Of a stretch of DNA of 8,762 nucleotides, positions 1-5,449 are shown one piece after another. Within the stretch, counting starts at the first letter, position 1. Each line of letters begins with the position of its first letter. The notes under the pieces are model-generated. The model did no database searches, had not been told where the DNA came from, and saw nothing but the letters and a program-made list of their open reading frames with translations. Origin of the DNA: Spirochaetota bacterium (GTDB lineage Bacteria; Spirochaetota; UBA4802; UB4802); contig JAGYNX010000070.1 in NCBI GenBank assembly GCA_018399855.1, forward strand, positions 1 through 8,762, given 5' to 3'. The translations under genes were made by a program, and so were the position numbers.

Positions 1-35
1 CAAACTATTCTGTTTCCTTTATCCATCTCACTCAA

Positions 36-59
36 TCTGATTTGTGGGTACAAGTCAGG
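36..59 (+). other. 10-bp hairpin with GGGT tetraloop
   Basis: Bases 36-45 (TCTGATTTGT) pair with 50-59 (ACAAGTCAGG) around the loop GGGT at 46-49. Eight pairs are Watson-Crick and two are G-U (36/59 and 41/54). The 3' arm shares bases 56-59 with the G-rich strand of the downstream long-range helix, so the two structures exclude each other. The pairing is read directly from the sequence; function is unknown. Confidence 0.45.
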
Positions 60-154
60 GGGGGGATATAGGGGGCTGATAGACTTATTATATCATGGGT
101 CACATGTATATAACCCGAAATTCAAATCACTCCCCCCTGTTTTTTCGATTTTTT
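56..154 (+). terminator. Candidate G-run/C-run terminator-like or junction RNA structure
   Basis: CAGGGGGG at 56-63 is perfectly complementary to CCCCCCTG at 132-139. Two T6 tracts follow directly (140-145 and 149-154, separated by CGA). Inside the 68-nt loop, 65-71 can pair with 88-94 (GATATA/TATATC plus a G-U) and 96-100 with 113-117 (GGGT/ACCC plus a G-U), giving a possible three-way junction. The strong helix followed by U tracts resembles an intrinsic terminator, but the large loop is atypical. It could end an upstream + strand transcript or act as an attenuator opposed by the 36-59 hairpin. A second G5 run at 71-75 offers competing registers. Confidence 0.35.
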
Positions 155-224
155 CCTGTAATTTTGCTTTACTATATATGCATTCTATTCCACAAAGTAA
201 TATACATACTCTTATGTTACCGTA

Positions 225-270
225 TAGTTATGCGTCTCCGGCTGATGATCTGCCGCCGTCACGCATACTA
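225..270 (+). other. Bulged stem-loop in the dehydrogenase leader
   Basis: TATGCGT at 229-235 pairs with ACGCATA at 261-267. After a single bulged T (228), TAG at 225-227 continues the stem with CTA at 268-270, giving 10 bp. An inner CGGC (239-242) can pair with either of two overlapping GCCG copies (252-255 or 255-258). No T tract follows, so it is not an intrinsic terminator. It could be a leader structure; there is no match to a riboswitch class that I recognise. Confidence 0.35.
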
Positions 271-364
271 CTACAAAAAACACTTGGTGTACACATGCCG
301 TGTATCATAGCATAACCTGAAAACGGCTAAAGATAATATAAACTCTACAAAAAGGTGGTACAAC

Positions 365-1408
365 ATGTCGTATAAAGTAGCATTATATCCCGGCGACGGG
401 GTAGGACCTGAAGTTGTTAACGAAGCAAAAAAGGTGCTGGATACATGCGGTCTTGATATTGACTATACAATGATAGACTGGAGCACCAAACTATACAAGT
501 CAACTGGTCTCTGCGCGCCGGAAGATTACATCGACCAGCTGAAGCCTTATGATGCCATTCTTCTTGGAGCAGTAGGAAATGCAGATAACGCCCCCGACCA
601 CGTGGCGGTAGAACCCCTCCTTGGCATGCGAAAAGGTTTTGATCAATATGTCAATATCAGGCCTGCCATTCTCTTCCCGGGAGTAGACTCCCCCCTGAAA
701 GACAAGAAACCTTATGACATCGACATGCTGGTAATCCGTGAAAACACCGAGGGCGAATACACTCCCCTGGGGGGACGTCATTACATCGGCACCCCCAATG
801 AATGCGCCATGCAGGTAAATTACTTCTCACGCATGGGAACAGAACGGATTATCCGATATGCCTTTGAAACCGCACGCAAACGTGACAGGAAGAAGGTAAC
901 CAGCATAACAAAATCAAACGCATTGAAATACAGCATGGTTTTCTGGGATTCGGTATTCAACGACGTTGCAAAAGACTACCCTGACGTGGAATGCGGCCCC
1001 ATGCTTGTTGATGCCGCGGCCATGAACTTTGTACGGTCACCTGAGAATTTTGACGTGGTTGTCTGTTCCAACCTGTTTGGTGATATTCTCAGTGATATCG
1101 CCGCTATTATCATTGGAGGCATGGGATTCGCTGGAAGCGCCAACATCAATCCTACCCGTGAGGCACCTTCCATGTTTGAACCTGTGCATGGCTCGGCACC
1201 GGATATCGCGGGGAAAGGCGTTGCCAACCCCCTTGCTGCCATACTCAGTGCTTCAATGATGGCAGGCTTTCTTGGCGAAGAAGACAGCGCCGCAAAGATA
1301 AAAAAAGCAGTACAGGAACATCTGTCCGAAGGAAAACTGAAAACTCCCGACCGCGGCGGCAGCAACTCAACAGCTGAAGTTGGTGATGATATAGCAAAAC
1401 GGATATAG
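365..1408 (+). CDS. Isocitrate/isopropylmalate-family dehydrogenase, D-malate/tartrate dehydrogenase type (NAD-dependent)
   Basis: This 347-residue cytoplasmic enzyme of the beta-decarboxylating dehydrogenase family oxidises a 2-hydroxyacid and usually decarboxylates it. Visible motifs are GDGVGPEV (10-17), substrate-binding arginines in MRKGFDQYVNIRP (88-100), RENTEGEY (125-132), catalytic Lys183 in TKSNA, and the metal-binding aspartates Asp216, Asp240 and Asp244 in the NLFGDILSD stretch. HGSAPDIAGKGVANP (275-289) is the adenosine-binding loop; its Asp-Ile pair (280-281) indicates NAD rather than NADP. The RENTEGEY..LGGR segment and YVNIRPAILFPGV resemble DmlA/TtuC (D-malate, tartrate) more than LeuB or Icd, and the length fits. 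No leuC/leuD lies nearby, which also argues against leucine synthesis. Substrate remains inferred. AGGTGG at 353-358, 6 nt before the ATG, supports the start. It is followed closely by a hydrolase gene. Confidence 0.9.
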   Translation: MSYKVALYPGDGVGPEVVNEAKKVLDTCGLDIDYTMIDWSTKLYKSTGLCAPEDYIDQLKPYDAILLGAVGNADNAPDHVAVEPLLGMRKGFDQYVNIRPAILFPGVDSPLKDKKPYDIDMLVIRENTEGEYTPLGGRHYIGTPNECAMQVNYFSRMGTERIIRYAFETARKRDRKKVTSITKSNALKYSMVFWDSVFNDVAKDYPDVECGPMLVDAAAMNFVRSPENFDVVVCSNLFGDILSDIAAIIIGGMGFAGSANINPTREAPSMFEPVHGSAPDIAGKGVANPLAAILSASMMAGFLGEEDSAAKIKKAVQEHLSEGKLKTPDRGGSNSTAEVGDDIAKRI

Positions 1409-1411
1409 GAG
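1407..1411 (+). promoter_or_regulatory. Ribosome binding site overlapping the dehydrogenase stop codon
   Basis: AGGAG shares its first two bases with the TAG stop of the dehydrogenase and lies 6 nt before the ATG at 1418. In-frame TTG (1412) and GTG (1415) codons are too close to it (0 and 3 nt), so 1418 is the best start. The overlap suggests that translation of the two genes is coupled. Confidence 0.75.
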
Positions 1412-1417
1412 TTGGTG

Positions 1418-2290
1418 ATGGATTATACCGAATACACTGCCCCCGAAACAAAGGTTTCTGAATATTATGTGCTAATGTCAGATGGTGTATCCCTGAAAAT
1501 GCTGGACTTCCAGCCGGGGGCAGACTCTTCCAGCAAACCCATCATTCTCTTTGTAGCGGGCTGGATATCCCAGCTTCAGGGCTGGAAGAGTGTATTGAAA
1601 GAACTCACCTCAAAATACCGTGTCATGTACCTGGAAACCAGGGAAAAACAATCCTCGCTGTTACCCGAGGGGAAAAAGAATAAGGAAATCAGCTTCAGGG
1701 TAAGCCGCATGGTAGAAGACCTGCACGAAGTTGTACAGCAGGTTATACCAGAAAAAAAATCTTTTGTCATTGCCGGCAGCTCACTGGGCTCATCGGTTGT
1801 GCTGGAATACCTGTCCCACCGAACCAGGGAACCACTGTGCGCGATGCTGATAAGTCCCCTCCCTGTATTCAGGTTTCCGGCAGTTCTTGGAGACATCATT
1901 CCCGCACTGCCTCCTTCATTATACGTAGTTATCAAGAAAATCGTGATTTGGTATCTTGTTAATTTCAGGCTGGACAAATCGAAGGAGAAGGAACAGGTTG
2001 AAAAATATACCAACACCATCAACGCCGCCGATCCTTACAAGCTTAAATATAACGCCCTCGACCTGAAACGCTATTCACTTATGGAACGACTGCAGTATAT
2101 CACCACCCCCTGTTATATTTTTGGGGCAAAAACCGACACCCTGCATGAAACAAGCACCATACGAACAATGATAGAAAAGATGCACCGGGCGAAATATATT
2201 GAGCTGACAAGCAATAAGGAAACCCATAGCGAAGTAGTTGCCGAATGGATGGTAACACTGCTGCAGAAAAAAGAATATAAAAAGTTATAA
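1418..2290 (+). CDS. Alpha/beta hydrolase fold protein
   Basis: The predicted product is 290 residues and probably cytoplasmic (no signal peptide). It has the hydrolase core: strand-turn segment PIILFVAGW (41-49), nucleophile elbow GSSLG with Ser122 (120-124), probable acid Asp240 in GAKTD, and probable base His270 in KETHSE. These give a plausible Ser-Asp-His triad in the correct order. The usual His-Gly of the oxyanion loop is replaced by Ala-Gly-Trp. A hydrophobic stretch around 158-182 lies where the cap domain normally sits and could line a lipophilic pocket or touch a membrane. The gene begins 9 nt after the dehydrogenase stop, so the two probably form an operon and may act on related metabolites. 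Esterase, lipase, thioesterase and acyltransferase roles are all possible; the substrate cannot be read from the sequence. Confidence 0.85.
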   Translation: MDYTEYTAPETKVSEYYVLMSDGVSLKMLDFQPGADSSSKPIILFVAGWISQLQGWKSVLKELTSKYRVMYLETREKQSSLLPEGKKNKEISFRVSRMVEDLHEVVQQVIPEKKSFVIAGSSLGSSVVLEYLSHRTREPLCAMLISPLPVFRFPAVLGDIIPALPPSLYVVIKKIVIWYLVNFRLDKSKEKEQVEKYTNTINAADPYKLKYNALDLKRYSLMERLQYITTPCYIFGAKTDTLHETSTIRTMIEKMHRAKYIELTSNKETHSEVVAEWMVTLLQKKEYKKL

Positions 2291-2293
2291 ATA

Positions 2294-2749
2294 TTATTTC
2301 ACAGGATTTTTTTCTGCTTCAGACTTCAGACTTTTCAATACATCTTTCATCGCGTAACCTACAACGTAATCAACCACCCTTTGCGGAACAGGAAAACTCA
2401 GGGTTACATGAGCCATGTACTCAACCCTGGTATTTCCATTTTCACCAGGGATAAACTTAAAGAATCCACCAGATTTCTTAAAATCTCCACCTGCGGATTC
2501 AAAATAAAGAACCAGGTTCTCATCATCATACCTGTATGTTTGCAATATTGTAAATCCCTGTTTAAGAGCCACGTCAAACCTGTAGAATACAACTGCAGGT
2601 CTTCCGTCCTCACCATACTCTTTGATATCTACGGAATTCACATACTTAAACCATTCAGTATAGCGTTTATAATCACATAATATATCGTAACACAACCGGG
2701 CAGGTGCAGTAATATTTATATAGCTTGTGGCTTCATAGGTTTCAGTCAT
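2294..2749 (-). CDS. SRPBCC/START-fold protein (polyketide cyclase/Coq10/RatA-like)
   Basis: This 151-residue protein is the length of a single START-like (SRPBCC) domain, a helix-grip fold that holds hydrophobic ligands in a deep cavity. Family signs are the N-terminal strand ending in INITAPARLCYDILCDYKRY (the 'AP...V..DY..YP.W' pattern, about 11-30), then W33, the V..SVDI strand, the central strands, and a long C-terminal helix (about 120-145) rich in Val, Tyr and Lys. No signal peptide is present, so it is likely cytoplasmic. Relatives include Coq10-type ubiquinone-binding proteins, RatA and cyclases; I cannot choose between them. It converges on the hydrolase with only 3 bp between the stop codons and no terminator, so read-through antisense RNA is possible. 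The ribosome binding site before the ATG is weak (GAGAAG). Confidence 0.8.
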   Translation of the reverse strand: MTETYEATSYINITAPARLCYDILCDYKRYTEWFKYVNSVDIKEYGEDGRPAVVFYRFDVALKQGFTILQTYRYDDENLVLYFESAGGDFKKSGGFFKFIPGENGNTRVEYMAHVTLSFPVPQRVVDYVVGYAMKDVLKSLKSEAEKNPVK

Positions 2750-2763
2750 AAAAACAGCTTCTC

Positions 2764-2780
2764 ATTATATTAATATTATA
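2764..2780 (-). promoter_or_regulatory. Twin -10 boxes upstream of the SRPBCC gene
   Basis: Read on the - strand, two perfect TATAAT hexamers occur (2780-2775 and 2769-2764), 15-26 nt ahead of the start codon. Neither has a good -35 at 16-18 bp, and the stretch is very AT-rich, so this is only a candidate promoter. Confidence 0.35.
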
Positions 2781-2811
2781 CGAGAATCTAAGCATATGAC
2801 ATTTTTTTTGC

Positions 2812-2838
2812 AATAACAATTTTGACCGATTTGTTATT
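2812..2838. promoter_or_regulatory. Inverted repeat, candidate operator in a divergent intergenic region
   Basis: AATAACAA (2812-2819) and TTGTTATT (2831-2838) are perfect reverse complements separated by 11 bp. Their centres are 19 bp apart, close to two helical turns, as for a dimeric regulator. The site lies between the divergent SRPBCC (-) and DUF151 (+) genes, just upstream of the candidate -35 of the latter. The high AT content makes a chance origin possible. Confidence 0.35.
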
Positions 2839-2844
2839 TATATC

Positions 2845-2872
2845 TTGATTTTTTACCAGCCATCAGTACTAT
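2845..2872 (+). promoter_or_regulatory. Candidate promoter of the DUF151 gene
   Basis: TTGATT (2845-2850) and TACTAT (2867-2872) are separated by 16 bp, placing a start near 2879 and a leader of roughly 36 nt. Each hexamer departs from the sigma70 consensus. Confidence 0.4.
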
Positions 2873-2914
2873 ATAAGTATGCGGTACAGGCAAAAAACCA
2901 CGAGGCGGAAATAA

Positions 2915-3403
2915 ATGAGTTTATGCAAAGTGGAAATCAACTCGATAGTCCTTGAAGAAGAATCCGGAACGCCAATAATCGTATTGCAGGACAACGAAAG
3001 CGGGAACATTCTCCCTATTTTGATTGCACCACTGGAAGCCAGCATGATTGCCATCGAAATGGAAGGGAAAAAACCTATAAGGCCGCTTACCCACGACCTG
3101 GTAATAAATATTATAACTCAACTCGGGTACAATGTACAATCTGTAGTAATTGATGATTTGAAAGATAACATCTACTACGCCAAGATACACCTCTCATCTG
3201 ATAATGGAGATATAACCATCGACAGCAGGCCAAGTGACAGCATCGCCATAGCACTCAGGGCCAGGGCAGATATTTATGTTAAAAAAAAGGTATTTGCCTT
3301 ATCCATGGGCATGGAAGGCGGCACGCAAAACATTGACAGGGAGACAATGAAAGAGGTGCTCGAAGATCTCGACATAGATGACGTGGGTGGAAAAATAATG
3401 TAA
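2915..3403 (+). CDS. Bifunctional nuclease (BFN/DUF151) family protein
   Basis: This 162-residue protein is made almost entirely of a BFN/DUF151 domain. The conserved core is clear: LPILIAPLEASMIAIEM (33-49) with the following KPIRPLTHDL, then the LGYNVQSVVIDDL strand (70-82), IYYAKIHL (86-93), and the hallmark SRPSDSIAIALRARADIYV (104-122). The C-terminal acidic tail (about 140-157) resembles those of other bacterial members. Plant members have been reported with DNase and RNase activity; the bacterial role is poorly defined, and the Thermotoga structure gave only a fold. It is likely cytoplasmic. GAGGCGG at 2902-2908 is a good ribosome binding site for the ATG. The gene lies 90 bp before fbp in the same direction, with no terminator between, so some read-through into fbp is likely. 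Confidence 0.9.
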   Translation: MSLCKVEINSIVLEEESGTPIIVLQDNESGNILPILIAPLEASMIAIEMEGKKPIRPLTHDLVINIITQLGYNVQSVVIDDLKDNIYYAKIHLSSDNGDITIDSRPSDSIAIALRARADIYVKKKVFALSMGMEGGTQNIDRETMKEVLEDLDIDDVGGKIM

Positions 3404-3428
3404 ATCCATTTTCTTCCAAAATTGAATA

Positions 3429-3457
3429 TTGACAGAAAACAAGACCTGAAATAACAT
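3429..3457 (+). promoter_or_regulatory. Sigma70-type promoter of fbp
   Basis: A perfect TTGACA -35 (3429-3434) is followed after 17 bp by TAACAT (3452-3457, four of six consensus bases). Transcription would begin near 3464, giving a leader of about 30 nt that includes the GGAG ribosome binding site at 3482-3485. This suggests fbp can be expressed independently of the DUF151 gene. Confidence 0.55.
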
Positions 3458-3493
3458 ATACGTAGATTAATAAATCATCACGGAGAACAGGTC

Positions 3494-5302
3494 ATGTCCC
3501 CAACCAGAACTATCGCGTCTCTTCATGATATAATACGAGAACTTACCCAGATCGAATCTGAACTTGATAATTATATAGACACCACCCTGTGGATAAGTGA
3601 CCCCCATGGTGCAGGTGATCGTTTTGTATCGATCTTGAAAGGAAGATTCGGCCTGGTATGGAGAACTTGCTATGAGGCGTTACCAAAAACGTTCTCCATG
3701 GAAAAAATCGATTACATCGGTCGAATCATTCGAAAAGAACGATACTTTATAAGTGATATATACCACATGGACAGGCAGGATATTATTTCCGCCCTGGGAA
3801 AAATCATTGATTACAAGGTTCAAAATATCAACGACTTTGACCAGATCCGTACCAGCATCAACAAGGATCTAAAGAAAACACTTGAAAATATTATACTGCA
3901 TTACCCCGTCCCCAACATCGTATATGAGAACGGCCTGATCGCGGACAGGATAATAACCGCCCTGTGTAAAATCGTGAAACAGGTAATACTTGGACATCTC
4001 ATTGTACTTGGCGACGTGTTCGACAGGGGGGATGAACCGGATAAGATTATCAGAATATTAAATAAAAGTGATATCCGGCGATACGTAACCTTCATCTGGG
4101 GAAATCACGATATTCTGTGGATGGGAGCCGCGGCCGGCAACAGGTCGATGATTGCTCAGGCCCTCAGGATCAGCACCCGTTACGACAACCTGGAATTTCT
4201 TAAAAGACTTAAAATCGACATCTCCCCGCTGGAACAGCTTGGTGAGCAGTTATACCCTGACGGGGTCACCTGTAACGTGAAGGCAAAAAACGAGAATACC
4301 AGGAAGATGGAAAAAACTCTTGCCATAATTCAGTTCAAACTTGAAGAACAGGCTATTCGTGAAAACCCTGAGTTCGAAATGGAATCAAGACTGTGGCTGA
4401 ACAGGCTCTCTGAAATGCTGAAAAAAGGTGATACTGGGGGGTTAACCGATACGTATTTCCCCACCATTGATTCCGATAATCCGTCCAGCTTAAGCCCCGA
4501 CGAAAAAGAAGTCATCGACGACCTTGCCCGGCAATTTACAAGCAGTGACAGGGTTCAATACCTGATGAAATTTCTCTTCGAGTACGGCAAAATGTACCAC
4601 GTACATAATTATATATTAAACATCCACGCCCTCATCCCCAGCACAAAAGACACTGATTTCCAGGAGTTCAATGGCAAAAAAGGCAGGGAATTGCTGGAAT
4701 ACATTCAAAGCACTGTCAAGAACGTGGGTAAAAACTACCTTAATGGTATGAAACAAAACCAAAAGGAAATTGATCTTATGTTCTATCTCTGGTGTGGTCC
4801 GAAGTCTCCATTTTTTGGCAAAGATGCAATGAAAACCTTCGAACGGTACTTTCTCAGTGATAAGTCAACCCACAAGGAAACCCTTCTATACTGGGATGCG
4901 AACATTAAAAAAATGGAATTTATGGACAAGATAATGGAAGAATTCGGCGCGGAACGAATAGTCTATGGGCACACCCCTGTAAATGTTCTGAAAGGAGAGA
5001 AGATAGCATCCCCTGATGGACGGGCCATAAATATTGACGGAGGATTCTCAGAAGCCTACCTTAACCGGGGGCATTCATTGATTCAGACACCCTACTCGCT
5101 TTATGCCATCATACTTCCAACCCCTGAAGAGATACAGGAAGCCAGGAAGAAGAAAGAACACGTAAATTTCATGACAGAAATAATTGATTATTTCGAAACA
5201 CCATTACGTATTCGAGACACCTACAACGGAACCATATTGATGAAACGCCGTGATGAGTTGAGAAATATGCTTGCAGATCATACCTATAATAACGGCAACT
5301 GA
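3494..5302 (+). CDS. fbp: Fructose-1,6-bisphosphatase, class III
   Basis: The enzyme hydrolyses fructose 1,6-bisphosphate to fructose 6-phosphate, a committed gluconeogenic step in the cytoplasm. It belongs to the metallophosphatase-fold class III enzymes typical of Bacillus and Bacteroides, unrelated to the E. coli class I and II enzymes. The metal-site blocks appear in order: SDPHGAGD (35-42), GDVFDRGDEPD (173-183), WGNHD (202-206), HALIP (378-382), YGHTPV (491-496) and NIDGGFSEAY (513-522). The long stretch between the third and fourth blocks is the usual class III insertion. At 602 residues it is somewhat shorter than the Bacillus enzyme (about 670), but no motif is missing. GGAG 8 nt before the ATG supports the start. 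Neighbours are not glycolytic, so it stands alone functionally. Confidence 0.95.
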   Translation: MSPTRTIASLHDIIRELTQIESELDNYIDTTLWISDPHGAGDRFVSILKGRFGLVWRTCYEALPKTFSMEKIDYIGRIIRKERYFISDIYHMDRQDIISALGKIIDYKVQNINDFDQIRTSINKDLKKTLENIILHYPVPNIVYENGLIADRIITALCKIVKQVILGHLIVLGDVFDRGDEPDKIIRILNKSDIRRYVTFIWGNHDILWMGAAAGNRSMIAQALRISTRYDNLEFLKRLKIDISPLEQLGEQLYPDGVTCNVKAKNENTRKMEKTLAIIQFKLEEQAIRENPEFEMESRLWLNRLSEMLKKGDTGGLTDTYFPTIDSDNPSSLSPDEKEVIDDLARQFTSSDRVQYLMKFLFEYGKMYHVHNYILNIHALIPSTKDTDFQEFNGKKGRELLEYIQSTVKNVGKNYLNGMKQNQKEIDLMFYLWCGPKSPFFGKDAMKTFERYFLSDKSTHKETLLYWDANIKKMEFMDKIMEEFGAERIVYGHTPVNVLKGEKIASPDGRAINIDGGFSEAYLNRGHSLIQTPYSLYAIILPTPEEIQEARKKKEHVNFMTEIIDYFETPLRIRDTYNGTILMKRRDELRNMLADHTYNNGN

Positions 5303-5316
5303 AAAGAACACTTGAG

Positions 5317-5342
5317 AGCAGCATCAGGCATTGCTTTTTTTT
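5317..5342 (+). terminator. Weak candidate terminator after fbp
   Basis: AGCAG (5317-5321) can pair with TTGCT (5331-5335, one G-U) around a 9-nt loop, followed by an uninterrupted T run ending at 5342 (eight Ts from 5335). The short stem makes it weak, but the position 14 nt past the fbp stop and the T run fit an intrinsic terminator. Confidence 0.4.
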
Positions 5343-5343
5343 A

Positions 5344-5373
5344 TTGCATTATATCTTTATTAAAAGGTATAAG
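5344..5373 (+). promoter_or_regulatory. Candidate upstream promoter of the beta-barrel gene
   Basis: TTGCAT (5344-5349) and TATAAG (5368-5373) are 18 bp apart, predicting a start near 5380 and a leader of about 70 nt. That leader would contain a CACCC/GGGTG hairpin (5388-5405) and the 17-bp inverted repeat at 5407-5423. It is an alternative or addition to the promoter at 5395-5424. Confidence 0.35.
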
Positions 5374-5394
5374 ATTACATGGAAAATCACCCCA

Positions 5395-5424
5395 TAGTCA
5401 GGGTGTTTATAAGTGTCTTATAAT
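5395..5424 (+). promoter_or_regulatory. Candidate proximal promoter of the beta-barrel gene
   Basis: A consensus TATAAT (5419-5424) lies 18 bp after TAGTCA (5395-5400, four of six -35 bases). A start near 5431 would leave a leader of about 19 nt that still includes the GGAGG ribosome binding site. The -10 overlaps the 3' arm of an inverted repeat. Confidence 0.4.
5407..5423. promoter_or_regulatory. 17-bp inverted repeat overlapping the -10 box
   Basis: TTATAAG (5407-5413) and CTTATAA (5417-5423) are perfect reverse complements around TGT. The 7-3-7 layout, 27 bp before the start codon and covering five bases of the TATAAT box, would suit a repressor site. As RNA it would form a 7-bp hairpin with a 3-nt loop. 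It loosely recalls Fur-family boxes (7-1-7) but the spacing differs, so no regulator is named. Confidence 0.4.
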
Positions 5425-5432
5425 AATTAAAC

Positions 5433-5437
5433 GGAGG
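5433..5437 (+). promoter_or_regulatory. Ribosome binding site fixing the beta-barrel start
   Basis: GGAGG lies 12 nt before the ATG at 5450. The reading frame is open back to a TTG at 5312, but those 46 extra codons would precede the signal peptide and overlap the promoters, so 5450 is preferred. Confidence 0.6.
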
Positions 5438-5449
5438 TTTGAATATCTA

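Larger units (their letters stand above)
1..364. other. Non-coding region with several potential RNA helices upstream of the dehydrogenase
   Basis: No recognisable gene lies here. Two + strand frames are open by chance (see rejected items). Their products have very few acidic residues and resemble no family, unlike the Glu/Lys-rich proteins downstream. Potential helices on the + strand RNA are listed separately: a 10-bp tetraloop hairpin (36-59), a G-run/C-run helix (56-63 with 132-139) followed by T tracts, a bulged hairpin (225-270) and a small hairpin (290-304). No convincing sigma70 promoter pair was found; TATAGT at 223-228 is a decent -10 but lacks a matching -35. The region could be the 3' end of an upstream transcript, the leader of the dehydrogenase operon, or both. 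Confidence 0.6.

Noticed and set aside
95..310. 71-codon + strand frame with an ATG and hydrophobic N-terminal half
   Set aside because: There is no ribosome binding site, the composition is odd, it lies across the predicted RNA helices, and it resembles no known small membrane protein.
1..315. Open + strand frame from the window edge to a TAA at 313-315 (104 codons), possibly the end of an upstream gene
   Set aside because: The translation has no glutamate, only three aspartates, many Cys/Pro/Ser and no recognisable motif, unlike every real gene here. A second + frame is open over much of the same stretch, so the openness reflects pyrimidine-rich composition. A true partial gene cannot be fully excluded without the upstream sequence.
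976..1365. Long antisense frame inside the dehydrogenase (129 codons)
   Set aside because: It is the shadow of a strongly conserved enzyme and has no plausible ribosome binding site or family.
5312..5449. 46-codon N-terminal extension of the beta-barrel protein from a TTG
   Set aside because: It would bury the signal peptide inside the protein and run through the fbp terminator and promoter elements. The GGAGG and ATG at 5450 explain the gene better.
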